A stretch of DNA of 8,128 nucleotides from Pseudomonadota bacterium (lineage in GTDB: Bacteria > Myxococcota_A > Polyangia > Polyangiales > Sandaracinaceae). Below are positions 1 through 6,971 of the stretch, in pieces. The position numbers and the translations under genes are program-made. Positions within the stretch are counted from its first letter, which is position 1; each line of letters begins with the position of its first letter. The stretch covers positions 1 to 8,128 of the forward strand of contig JAEZBP010000208.1 in the NCBI GenBank assembly GCA_023427125.1. The letters run 5' to 3'. The notes below the pieces were generated by a model. It saw only the letters and a program-made list of their open reading frames with translations. It did no database searches and had not been told where the DNA came from.

Positions 1-378
1 GATCGAGAGCCCGATCACGTGGAGCACGTCGGCGCGCAGCAGCGTGTCGAGTCCGTCGAAGCCGTCCATGGCGGCGTACGCGAAGCTCACCGCGTAGGCC
101 CACCCGAGCACACCGAGCCCACGCAGGAGCACCGAGCGCCGCACCTTGGAAGCGTCCTCGCCGCGCGCCCGGGCCGCGTCGACCCGCAGCACGATCGCCG
201 CGCCCGCGAGCACCAAGAACGCCGGGAGCGGCAGCGTGCCGAGCAGCCGGGTGAAGAGGTACGCCGCGCTCTCCTTGTGCTCGGGCGCGACCCAGCCATC
301 GTAGGCGTGGCCCTGGATCATGATCAGCGAGGCCACGCCGCGCGCGACGTCCACCCCTTCGATGCGCGCCCGGCTCAC
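1..378 (-). CDS. Membrane acyltransferase, HGSNAT/DUF1624-like (N-terminal part, runs off window)
   Basis: Only the first 126 codons are in the window; the reading frame stays open to the left edge. It starts with GTG six bases after the stop of the preceding gene. A later ATG (residue 20) would cut into the conserved first helix, so GTG is preferred. The N-terminus reads RIEGVDVARGVASLIMIQGH (residues 5-24), the charged-Asp/Arg-Gly helix that opens heparan-alpha-glucosaminide N-acetyltransferase-like and DUF1624 proteins. Further hydrophobic segments lie at about 45-66 and 83-103, and RADVLHVIGLS (115-125) resembles the 'D-x-L-x-x-I-G-L' start of a later helix in that family. Such proteins are multi-pass inner-membrane acyltransferases; bacterial relatives (NagX) occur in N-acetylglucosamine loci. 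The position after namZ fits an amino-sugar role, but this is inference. YeiB/DUF418 or Acyl_transf_3 are the alternatives. Confidence 0.6.
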   Translation of the reverse strand, partial: MSRARIEGVDVARGVASLIMIQGHAYDGWVAPEHKESAAYLFTRLLGTLPLPAFLVLAGAAIVLRVDAARARGEDASKVRRSVLLRGLGVLGWAYAVSFAYAAMDGFDGLDTLLRADVLHVIGLSI

Positions 379-384
379 GGCAGC

Positions 385-1041
385 TCAGTCCCAGGCGAAG
401 TCGAACGAGAGGTCGACCATCGGGAAGCCGCGCTCGCGCATCATCCGCGGCTTCGTGCTGCTCGCGAAGCGCACGTTCTTCGCGCCGTTGACCTCGAGCG
501 CGTACATCGCGAAGCCCTTGCAGGTGGCGACGAGCCAGGACACCAGCACGTCGGGGATCCCCTCGACGCGGCCCCGCACGCCGCGCTCCACCACCTCGAC
601 GTGCGGCTTGCCGAAGTCGAAGTAGCTGATGAGGATCGACGGAAAGCGCGCGGCGACCATGGTCGGGCTCGCGAGCTTCACGACGAACTTGCGGATGTGC
701 CGGAGATCGAGCTCCGCCTGCGAGCGCGCGCGCAGCTCGACGAACTGCTCGAACGTCTCGCCGCGCACCGTGGCGCACGCGTGACCGAGCGCCACGAGCG
801 GGAAGAGGTCGTACATGACCGCGCTGACGAAGTCGCGCCGGAAGAAAGGGTGGTCCCCGAGCTTGCCGAGCGCGCGCTGCTGCGCCTCGACGCCACCTGG
901 GAGGTTCTCGCGCACCCACTGATCGTGGAAGACGTAGCCGGTCCCCTTGATCTTGAAGGGGCCCTCACCCGGCGCGAACGCCAGCGACGCGTAGAGCTCC
1001 TCGGCGGTGCGCGGCGCGCGCGGAGACGGCGCGGCGCTCAT
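385..1041 (-). CDS. DUF2378-like (TIGR02265-type) myxobacterial protein
   Basis: A protein of 218 residues with no signal peptide or membrane segment, so probably cytoplasmic. The ATG at 1041 is chosen because it overlaps the namZ stop by four bases (ATGA), the usual sign of translational coupling; the frame is open further upstream, but that part lies antisense-free inside namZ and is low-complexity Arg-rich. The layout resembles the DUF2378/TIGR02265 family common in myxobacteria: FKIKGTGYVF near residues 29-38, a YDLFPLVALG segment (77-86), an 'SPTMVAARFPSILISYFDFG' segment (125-144), a G-rich strand then IPDVLVSWLVATCKGFAMYA (162-181), and a closing LSFDFAW (211-217). The family has no established biochemical activity. 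Assignment is by remembered pattern, not by a search; a more remote alpha/beta sensory domain of the V4R/heme-NO-binding sort is possible. Confidence 0.6.
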   Translation of the reverse strand: MSAAPSPRAPRTAEELYASLAFAPGEGPFKIKGTGYVFHDQWVRENLPGGVEAQQRALGKLGDHPFFRRDFVSAVMYDLFPLVALGHACATVRGETFEQFVELRARSQAELDLRHIRKFVVKLASPTMVAARFPSILISYFDFGKPHVEVVERGVRGRVEGIPDVLVSWLVATCKGFAMYALEVNGAKNVRFASSTKPRMMRERGFPMVDLSFDFAWD

Positions 1042-2216
1042 CGCCGGTAGCGGAGCCAGGCGCTCCGTTCCTCGGCGAAGCGCAGGGCGCCGGCCTCCTC
1101 TCTCTCGAGCACGGCGTCGAGCGAGGCGCGCGCGTCGACCGCCGCGCGGTACTCGGGGCCGCCCGTCAGGAGGTCGATCGCCGGCACCTCGGCGACGAAC
1201 TCGTAGGGCGCGTGCCGCCACCCGAAGCCCTCCCCGAGCAGCGCCGCCGCCGCCGCGATCAACCGCAGGTACGCCGAGTAGGGCGCGAAACGATCGCGAT
1301 CGATCACGTGGAGCTGGACGCCCCCACAGATCCGTCCGGCGTGCTTGTGGAAGGTCGGCTGAAACGTGATCGGCCGCAGCGCCGCGCCTTCGATCGCGAC
1401 GCGCTCGGCGAGCGCGCGCCCGTCGAGGCCCGGCGCGCCCCAGATCTCGAAGGGCCGGGTGAGCCCTCGGCCCTCGCTGAGCTCGGTGCCCTCGATTAGG
1501 CAGCCGCCCGGATAGACGAGCGCGGTCTCGAGCGTGGGCATGTTCGGCGAGGGCAGCACCCAGGGCAGGCCCGTCTCGTCGAAGAGCATCGCCGGCGACC
1601 AGCCGCGCATCGCGATCACGGTGAGCGCCTCCTCGTCGAGGCCCTCGAGCGCGCGGACCATCGCCGCGAGCTCGCCGATCGTCATGCCGTGCCGGACCGC
1701 GACGTCGTAGAGGCCGACGAAGCTACGGTGGCCGGCCCGCTGCGGCGCGCCCTCGACGTGGACCCCGCCGAGCGGGTTCGGGCGATCGAGGATCACCGTG
1801 CGCACGCCCTCTCTGGCGGCGGCCTTCAGCGCGAGCGCGGCGGTCCACACGTAGGTGTAGTAGCGGCTCCCGACGTCCTGCAGATCCACGATCAAGACGT
1901 CGAGCTCGGCGAGCTGCTCGGGACGAGGCGAGAGCGCCTCCTCGGTGGCGCCGTAGAGCGAGTGGATGGGCAGGCCCTCGGGATCGCGCGCGTCGCCGAC
2001 GCCGATCATGTCCTGCGCCTCGCCGCCGTAGCCGTGCTCGGGCCCGAAGAGCGCGCGCAGATCGACGCCGGCGTCCCGCAGCACGAAGCGCGCGTGGCGG
2101 AGGCGCGAGTCCACGCTGGCGGGGTGGGCGACGAGCCCCGCGCGACCTCGCACCGCGGCGTGCGCCTCGGGGTCGCCCGCCGCGATCCGATCCAGACCCG
2201 TCGCGACCTTCGCCAT
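1038..2216 (-). CDS. namZ: NamZ-like exo-beta-N-acetylmuramidase (DUF1343, GH171)
   Basis: A protein of 392 residues, near the usual family length. DUF1343 motifs are present in order: LFGPEHGYGG (56-65), LPIHSLYG (82-89), DLQDVGSRYYTY (111-122), LDRPNPLGG (143-151), VRHGMTIGEL (174-183), PWVLPSPNMPT (218-228) and EGTELSEGRGLTRPFE (242-257). Characterised members (NamZ of Bacillus subtilis and Tannerella forsythia) remove terminal N-acetylmuramic acid from the non-reducing end of peptidoglycan fragments, feeding cell-wall recycling. The N-terminus (MAKVATGLDRIAAGD) lacks a hydrophobic core, so the protein is predicted cytoplasmic, unlike secreted members. No clear Shine-Dalgarno sequence precedes the ATG. 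It is the first gene of a coupled unit with a DUF2378-like protein and a membrane acyltransferase, and lies 199 bases downstream of pyrB, so it may have its own promoter or be read through. Confidence 0.9.
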   Translation of the reverse strand: MAKVATGLDRIAAGDPEAHAAVRGRAGLVAHPASVDSRLRHARFVLRDAGVDLRALFGPEHGYGGEAQDMIGVGDARDPEGLPIHSLYGATEEALSPRPEQLAELDVLIVDLQDVGSRYYTYVWTAALALKAAAREGVRTVILDRPNPLGGVHVEGAPQRAGHRSFVGLYDVAVRHGMTIGELAAMVRALEGLDEEALTVIAMRGWSPAMLFDETGLPWVLPSPNMPTLETALVYPGGCLIEGTELSEGRGLTRPFEIWGAPGLDGRALAERVAIEGAALRPITFQPTFHKHAGRICGGVQLHVIDRDRFAPYSAYLRLIAAAAALLGEGFGWRHAPYEFVAEVPAIDLLTGGPEYRAAVDARASLDAVLEREEAGALRFAEERSAWLRYRR

Positions 2217-2415
2217 GGCGGCCGGCTACTTAGCACACGGCCGACCGCGAGCGGCCTTCGATCCCGTGCCCCTGCCGGCGAAACCCGATCGGGCAGGGCC
2301 AAGGGCAAATCACGGCGCTTGGGGAACGCCGAGCGGAGCGTTCACCCTCGGCCGGACACCGGGGACGGGGCGCGCAGCTCGGCCCGCGCGCTCGCGAAGC
2401 GCGTGCACAGCCAAC
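2217..2415 (-). other. Intergenic gap between pyrB and namZ
   Basis: No convincing gene is present in these 199 bases. On the minus strand it holds a GC-rich hairpin right after pyrB (listed separately), a GAACGC/GCGTTC stem at 2324-2343, and a 7-bp stem CCCTGCC/GGCAGGG at 2270-2276 and 2292-2298. Just before the namZ ATG the minus strand reads TGCTAAGTA about seven bases upstream, a possible extended -10 that would give a nearly leaderless namZ transcript, but no good -35 lies at the right distance. Confidence 0.5.
2387..2403 (-). terminator. Possible pyrB terminator hairpin
   Basis: A perfect 6-bp stem (CGCGCT paired with AGCGCG) with a 5-base loop starts 12 bases after the pyrB stop. It is GC-rich and well placed, but no run of T follows on the minus strand, so it is at best a weak intrinsic terminator or an mRNA 3'-end stabiliser. 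GC-rich genomes make such stems by chance often. Confidence 0.3.
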
Positions 2416-3338
<923 letters not shown>

Positions 3339-3342
<4 letters not shown>

Positions 3343-3881
3343 CCGGGCTCCTCCTGTTGCTTGGCTCGCGCGAAGGCGCCGGCCTCGAGCTCCACGTCGA
3401 CGCGCACGCCCCGCGCGACGTCGAGCATGCTGCCCACGAAGTCGGGCGCGATCGGCAGCTCGCGGCCGCCTCGGTCGAAGAGGACCGCGAGCCACACGCG
3501 GCGCGGCCGGCCGTAGTCGAGCAGGCAGTCGATCGCCGCGCGGATGGTGCGCCCGGTCTGCAGCACGTCGTCGACGAGCACCACGTCGCGGCCGTTCACG
3601 TCGAAGGCGATCGAGCTCGGCCCGATCTTCGGATCGGGGAGCGCCGTCGCGGCGTCGTCGCGGTAGAGCGCGATGTCGATCGTGCCGACGGGGATCGCGC
3701 GGCCCTCTGCCGCGGTGATCTCGCGGGCGAGGCGCTCGGCGAGCGGCACACCGCCGCGGCGGATCCCGACCAGCGCGAGATCCTTCGCGCCACGGGTCTC
3801 CTCGATGATCGAGGCGGCGATCCGGCGGACGCGGTGTGCGAGCGTCTCCGCGTCGACGAGCAGCTCGCGTCCGTTGGGCAC
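3339..3881 (-). CDS. pyrR: PyrR family protein (uracil phosphoribosyltransferase-like)
   Basis: A protein of 180 residues, matching the PyrR family (about 180). Features are LALVGIRRGGVPLAERLA (35-52), VGTIDIALYRDD (65-76), the PRPP-binding loop VVLVDDVLQTGRT (100-112) and LAVLFDRGGRELPI (131-144). In Bacillus, PyrR both makes UMP from uracil and PRPP and binds pyr mRNA leaders to cause attenuation. Here the PRPP site is intact, but basic residues that I recall as needed for RNA binding in B. subtilis PyrR (His140, Arg146, Lys152) align with Gly139, Ala145 and Ser151; only Arg141 (here Arg140) is kept. The GTG start at 3881 has no Shine-Dalgarno sequence, and a promoter lies so close that the mRNA may be leaderless. 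It overlaps pyrB by four bases and is divergent from hemL. Confidence 0.93.
3350..3355 (-). promoter_or_regulatory. Ribosome binding site of pyrB
   Basis: AGGAGG on the minus strand, seven bases before the GTG start at 3342 and inside the 3' end of pyrR. It supports the GTG start and allows pyrB its own strong initiation despite the overlap. Confidence 0.85.
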
Positions 3882-3999
3882 GGGCGCGATCTACGCCGTG
3901 GGGCGAGGGAGGGTCAAGCGCGCCCCGATGCGAGAGGGCGGGGGCGAGGGAACGATCGCGCTTGCGAGCGCAGGCCGGTGCCCCCACCCTCCCGGCGTC
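3882..3999. promoter_or_regulatory. Divergent pyrR/hemL intergenic region
   Basis: These 118 bases separate two divergent genes and should hold both promoters. The pyrR promoter is listed separately. For hemL only a weak candidate is seen: TTGCGA (3962-3967), 17 bases, CACCCT (3985-3990). A 10-base direct repeat GGGCGAGGGA occurs at 3901-3910 and 3942-3951, and a small hairpin GCGCT/AGCGC with a 4-base loop at 3958-3971. The repeats could be operator half-sites shared by the two genes, but purine-rich GC tracts of this sort are also common by chance. Confidence 0.35.
3888..3917 (-). promoter_or_regulatory. Putative sigma70-type promoter of pyrR-pyrB
   Basis: On the minus strand TTGACC (3912-3917, 5 of 6 matches to TTGACA) is followed after 18 bases by TAGATC (3888-3893), a weak -10. 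Transcription would begin at about 3881-3882, at or one base before the GTG of pyrR, implying a leaderless transcript. No alternative -10 nearer the -35 looks better. Confidence 0.45.
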
Positions 4000-5301
4000 A
4001 TGAGCGACCCCGTCTCGCGCGATCTCTTCGAGAAGGCCAAGCGCTGGATGCCCGGCGGCGTGAGCTCGCCGGTGCGCGCCTTCAAGGCCGTCGGCGGCAC
4101 CCCCGTCTTCGTCGATCATGCCGAGGGCCCGTACCTCTTCGGCGCCGACGGCGCGCGCTACGTCGACTACGTCGGCTCCTGGGGCCCCGCCCTGCTCGGC
4201 CACGCGCACCCGAGCGTCGTCAAGGCCGTGCAGGACGCGGCCGCCCGCGGCGCGAGCTACGGCGCGCCCACCGCGCAGGAGACCGAGCTCGCCGAGCTCG
4301 TGGCCTCCTTCTTCCCTTCGATCGAGATGATCCGCTTCGTCTCGAGCGGCACCGAGGCCGTGATGGGCGCGCTCCGCGCCGCCCGCGGGTTCACCGGGCG
4401 CGATCTCGTGGTGAAGCTCGAGGGCTGCTACCACGGCGGCGCCGACTACCTCCTCGTCAAGGCCGGGAGCGGCCTCGCGACCTTCGGCGTGCCGACGAGC
4501 GCCGGCGTGCCCGCCGCGATCGCGTCGACCACCCGGGTCGCGCCCTACAACGACGTCGCCGCGATCGAGGCGCTCTTCGAGGCCGAGGGATCGCAGATCG
4601 CCGCGCTCATCCTCGAGCCGGTGGCAGGCAACATGGGCACCGTCGCCCCGCAGCCCGGCTACCTCGAGGCGCTCCGGGCGATCACCGAGAAGCACGGCGC
4701 GCTGCTGGTCTTCGACGAGGTGATGACCGGCTTCCGCGTCGCGCCGGGCGGCGCGCAGGAGCGCTACGGCGTCACGCCGGATCTCACCACCCTCGGCAAG
4801 ATCCTCGGGGGAGGCCTCCCGATGGGGGCCTACGGAGGGCGGCGCGACATCATGGCGAAGATCGCGCCCGACGGGCCGATCTACCAGGCCGGCACGCTGA
4901 GCGGGAACCCGCTCGCGGTGGCCGCGGGCCTCGCGACGCTGCGTCTCCTGCGGGAGCCCGGCCTCTACGATCGCCTGGAGGGCGCGTCGGCGCGGCGCGT
5001 GCGCTCGTTCTCGCCCGCTATGGAGGCGCGCGGCGCCGCGGTGACGGTGCAGCGGGTGGGCTCGATGCTGACGCCGTTCTTCCGCCGAGGCACCTCATCG
5101 TCGAGAGCGCCAGTGCGCCGGTGGGAGGACGCGGCGACCTGCGACACCGTCGCGTTCGGCCGCTGGCACGCCGCGATGATCGCGGGCGGCGTGCACTGGC
5201 CTCCCGCGCAGTTCGAAGCAGGCTTCGTCTCGCTGGCTCACGACGAGGCCGCGCTCGAGACCACCGAGCGCGCCTTCGGGGCCGCCCTCGACAGCCTATA
5301 A
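4000..5301 (+). CDS. hemL: Glutamate-1-semialdehyde 2,1-aminomutase
   Basis: HemL is a PLP enzyme that converts glutamate-1-semialdehyde to 5-aminolevulinate, the second step of the C5 route to heme. The protein has 433 residues, slightly over the usual 426-430. It shows MPGGVSSPVRAF (17-28), YVDYVGSWGPALLGHAHP (54-71), the phosphate-binding SSGTEA (115-120), EGCYHGGADYLLVKAGSG (141-158), FDEVMTGFR (238-246), the PLP lysine Lys267 in LGKILGGGLPMGA (265-277) and YQAGTLSGNP (295-304). ATG 4000 is chosen because it aligns with the family N-terminus; an in-frame ATG at 3928 would add 24 low-complexity residues. No Shine-Dalgarno sequence is visible. Residues 361-380 carry about five extra residues relative to E. 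coli HemL (RGTSSSRAP region), in a surface segment, and the frame then resumes the family pattern (FEAGFVSLAH, 405-414). Confidence 0.97.
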   Translation: MSDPVSRDLFEKAKRWMPGGVSSPVRAFKAVGGTPVFVDHAEGPYLFGADGARYVDYVGSWGPALLGHAHPSVVKAVQDAAARGASYGAPTAQETELAELVASFFPSIEMIRFVSSGTEAVMGALRAARGFTGRDLVVKLEGCYHGGADYLLVKAGSGLATFGVPTSAGVPAAIASTTRVAPYNDVAAIEALFEAEGSQIAALILEPVAGNMGTVAPQPGYLEALRAITEKHGALLVFDEVMTGFRVAPGGAQERYGVTPDLTTLGKILGGGLPMGAYGGRRDIMAKIAPDGPIYQAGTLSGNPLAVAAGLATLRLLREPGLYDRLEGASARRVRSFSPAMEARGAAVTVQRVGSMLTPFFRRGTSSSRAPVRRWEDAATCDTVAFGRWHAAMIAGGVHWPPAQFEAGFVSLAHDEAALETTERAFGAALDSL

Positions 5302-5352
5302 GCCTCGGAAATTCCAGCGTTTAGCCTGGCCTCGGCGCGCCTCTGGCCGTCC

Positions 5353-5381
5353 TTGACCCCCCCTTAGGCCCATGCTACAAG
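5353..5381 (+). promoter_or_regulatory. Sigma70-type promoter of the atpZ-I-B-E cluster
   Basis: TTGACC (5353-5358) and TACAAG (5376-5381) are separated by exactly 17 bases, and TGC directly before the -10 makes an extended -10 element. It sits 36 bases before the atpZ ATG, which predicts a start near 5388. A GGCCG/CGGCC hairpin (5381-5397) would lie at the transcript's 5' end. An ATG at 5372 falls inside the promoter and so is not a start codon. Confidence 0.7.
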
Positions 5382-5416
5382 GCCGCCGCGCTCGGCCCGG
5401 AGACGGGTTGGTCTCG

Positions 5417-5650
5417 ATGTCTCTCCTCGGTCCCGACGGTAAGAAGCAATTGAAAGTGGCGTCGCGCTACAGCGCGCTCGGCCTCGAGATGGGCCTCGCC
5501 GTCTGCGCCGGCTTCTTCGGTGGGCGCTGGCTCGACGCTCGCTTCGACACTGCCCCGATCCTCACCTACATCGGCCTCGCCGTCGGCCTCCTGGCCGGAT
5601 TCAAGTCCGTCTGGACGCTCGTGCGCCGCACCAACCTGGACACCCTCTGA
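5417..5650 (+). CDS. atpZ: AtpZ-type small membrane protein (ATPase gene 1 family)
   Basis: A 77-residue protein with two hydrophobic segments, at about 20-36 and 47-66, joined by the typical GGRWLDARFDTAP turn (35-47); this is the PF09527 AtpZ/'ATPase gene 1' pattern. In Bacillus pseudofirmus AtpZ works with AtpI in Mg2+/Ca2+ uptake and supports ATP synthase; in other bacteria the role is unclear. ATG 5417 is taken as the start because the in-frame ATG at 5372 lies in the promoter. A TTG at 5408, five bases after GGAG (5399-5402), is a plausible alternative that adds three residues. Its TGA overlaps the next ATG by one base, so translation is coupled to atpI. It is the first gene of the F0 cluster. 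Confidence 0.85.
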   Translation: MSLLGPDGKKQLKVASRYSALGLEMGLAVCAGFFGGRWLDARFDTAPILTYIGLAVGLLAGFKSVWTLVRRTNLDTL

Positions 5651-6042
5651 TGCCCGACCGACGCACGCTCCGACGCATCACGCTCTACATCGCGGGTGCG
5701 TCCGCCCTGCTGACCCTGGCCACGCTCGCGTTCGGCGGCGTGACGATGGGGCTCGGCGCGGCGGTCGGCGGGAGCGTCGCCGTCGCGAACTGGCTCGCCA
5801 TGCCTTGGGTGGGCGAGCGGCTCGTGAGGGCGAACGACAAGGGCCGGATCATCTGGAGCCTGCTCTTGGTCCTCAAGATGGCGGCCCTCCTCGGGATCGT
5901 CGCCCTCATCTTGTCGACCGGCCTCGTCGACCCCATGGGCTTCACCGTCGGGCTCAGCGGGCTGGTCCTCGGCGCCCTCGCAGGCGCATTCCACATGACG
6001 ACCTCCAAAGGCTCGACGGCCGTGAGGGAGGAGCAGGCCTGA
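5650..6042 (+). CDS. atpI: ATP synthase subunit I (AtpI)
   Basis: A 130-residue integral membrane protein with four hydrophobic helices at about 10-28, 30-47, 64-88 and 92-113, the pattern of AtpI (PF03899). AtpI is not part of the finished enzyme; in several bacteria it helps assemble or stabilise the c-ring. It contains the charged turn GERLVRANDKGR (55-66) between helices 2 and 3. Its ATG shares one base with the atpZ stop (TGATG) and its own stop is one base before the atpB ATG, so the three genes are tightly linked. Sequence conservation in this family is low, so the call depends on both topology and position. Confidence 0.85.
   Translation: MPDRRTLRRITLYIAGASALLTLATLAFGGVTMGLGAAVGGSVAVANWLAMPWVGERLVRANDKGRIIWSLLLVLKMAALLGIVALILSTGLVDPMGFTVGLSGLVLGALAGAFHMTTSKGSTAVREEQA
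6027..6033 (+). promoter_or_regulatory. Ribosome binding site of atpB
   Basis: GGAGGAG within the end of atpI, ten bases before the ATG at 6044. It supports that start for subunit a. Confidence 0.7.
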
Positions 6043-6043
6043 G

Positions 6044-6871
6044 ATGTCCGACGGCGAGCACCACGGATCGCTCTTCAGCAGCACCACGTTCTTCGAGAAC
6101 GTGCAGAACTTCATGGGCTCCATGGGGTGGCCCTTCAATGACGAAGGGAAGACCTGGGGTATGCTCGGCGAAGGGAAGGTCCTCACCGAGAACCCGGGCC
6201 ACGGCGCCGAGGCGTTGATCCACGTCGGCGTGGTCTTCCTGTTGCTCACAGGGCTCGCGTTCCTCGCGTGGAACAAGATCAAGGACACGCAGGCCGCCCT
6301 GATCCCCGACGACAAGCTGTCGCCACGCACCTTCATCGAGGTGATGGTGGGCGCGGCCTACGGGATGATGAAGGACATCATGGGCCCCAAGGCGGCGCGG
6401 TACTTCCTGCCGCTCATCGGGACCTGCGCGTTCTTCATCCTCTTCTCGAACATGCTGGGGCTCATCCCCGGGTTCCTCCCGCCGACCGCGTCGATGTCGG
6501 TCACCCTGGCGCTCGGCCTGGTGGTCTTCGTGGCGACGCACATCTACGGCGTCAAGGAGCACGGGCTCGCGTACTTCAAGCACTTCTTCGGGCCGATCAT
6601 CAAGTGGTACGCGCTGCCGCTGATGCTGCTGATGCTGCTCATCGAGCTCGTCAGCCACCTGGTCCGTCCGATGTCCCTCGCCATCCGCCTGATGGCGAAC
6701 ATGTTCGCCGACCACGCCGTCCTGGGCGCGTTCATCGCCCTCCTGGCGTGGGTCGTGCCGGTCCCGATCCTCCTGCTCGGCTCGCTCGTCGTGGTGGTCC
6801 AGACGCTGGTGTTCTGCGTGCTGTCCACCGTGTACATCTCGATGGCGATCGAGCACTCCGACGATCACTGA
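6044..6871 (+). CDS. atpB: ATP synthase F0 subunit a
   Basis: Subunit a forms the two ion half-channels beside the c-ring. The protein has 275 residues with hydrophobic segments near 57-77, 117-143, 150-169, 189-213 and 224-265. The essential stator arginine is Arg215 in MSLAIRLMANMFADH (210-224), with Asn219, and the helix after it keeps Gln253 in VVQTLVFCVLSTVYISMA (251-268), equal to E. coli Gln252. In place of E. coli Glu219 there is His224, and in place of His245 there is Gly246, a pair that covaries among F0 enzymes. A long hydrophilic N-terminus of about 55 residues precedes helix 1. It follows atpI by one base. A 100-base gap then separates it from atpE. Confidence 0.96.
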   Translation: MSDGEHHGSLFSSTTFFENVQNFMGSMGWPFNDEGKTWGMLGEGKVLTENPGHGAEALIHVGVVFLLLTGLAFLAWNKIKDTQAALIPDDKLSPRTFIEVMVGAAYGMMKDIMGPKAARYFLPLIGTCAFFILFSNMLGLIPGFLPPTASMSVTLALGLVVFVATHIYGVKEHGLAYFKHFFGPIIKWYALPLMLLMLLIELVSHLVRPMSLAIRLMANMFADHAVLGAFIALLAWVVPVPILLLGSLVVVVQTLVFCVLSTVYISMAIEHSDDH

Positions 6872-6875
6872 CGTT

Positions 6876-6904
6876 CACCGAGCTCGACCGCACACCGAGC
6901 TCGA
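6876..6904 (+). repeat. 12-base direct repeat in the atpB-atpE gap
   Basis: CACCGAGCTCGA occurs at 6876-6887 and again at 6893-6904, a period of 17 bases. The second copy runs into the left arm of the hairpin at 6901-6920. It may be a local duplication or a binding site; no known regulator is recognised. Confidence 0.6.
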
Positions 6905-6920
6905 ACAAGTACCTGTTCGA
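6901..6920 (+). promoter_or_regulatory. Hairpin in the atpB-atpE gap
   Basis: A perfect 7-bp stem, TCGAACA (6901-6907) and TGTTCGA (6914-6920), with the 6-base loop AGTACC. GAGC (6897-6900) could further pair with GCTC (6932-6935) across an A-rich internal loop. No T-run follows, so it is not an intrinsic terminator. Its place ahead of atpE, followed by an A-rich stretch and a strong ribosome binding site, suggests mRNA processing or a translational enhancer raising c-subunit output, as in E. coli where atpE has an enhanced initiation region. The function is inference. Confidence 0.5.
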
Positions 6921-6958
6921 CCAAACCAAAAGCTCTGACGCTCTCCCCAGAGGTCATT

Positions 6959-6964
6959 AGGAGG
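6959..6964 (+). promoter_or_regulatory. Ribosome binding site of atpE
   Basis: A perfect AGGAGG seven bases before the ATG at 6972, the best in the window. It fits the need to make roughly ten or more c subunits per enzyme. Confidence 0.9.
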
Positions 6965-6971
6965 CTCTCTC

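Noticed and set aside
19..1050. Plus-strand open frame of 343 codons
   Set aside because: It is antisense to the acyltransferase and DUF2378-like genes; its His/Arg/Glu-rich composition is typical of an antisense shadow in GC-rich DNA.
3928..3999. Upstream in-frame ATG of hemL at 3928
   Set aside because: It would add 24 residues without family similarity. The ATG at 4000 lines up with known HemL N-termini.
3357..5324. Long plus-strand open frame of 655 codons across pyrR and hemL
   Set aside because: It is antisense to pyrR and out of frame with hemL, and consists of low-complexity Arg/Gly/Ala sequence. Both other genes have clear families.
5372..5416. Upstream in-frame ATG of atpZ at 5372
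   Set aside because: It lies within the promoter spacer and -10 element, upstream of the expected transcript start.
6902..6919. LexA-like box (CGAAC...GTTCG) between atpB and atpE
   Set aside because: GAAC and GTTC are eight bases apart, whereas the known GAAC-N4-GTTC box has four; the location inside an operon also argues for an RNA hairpin.
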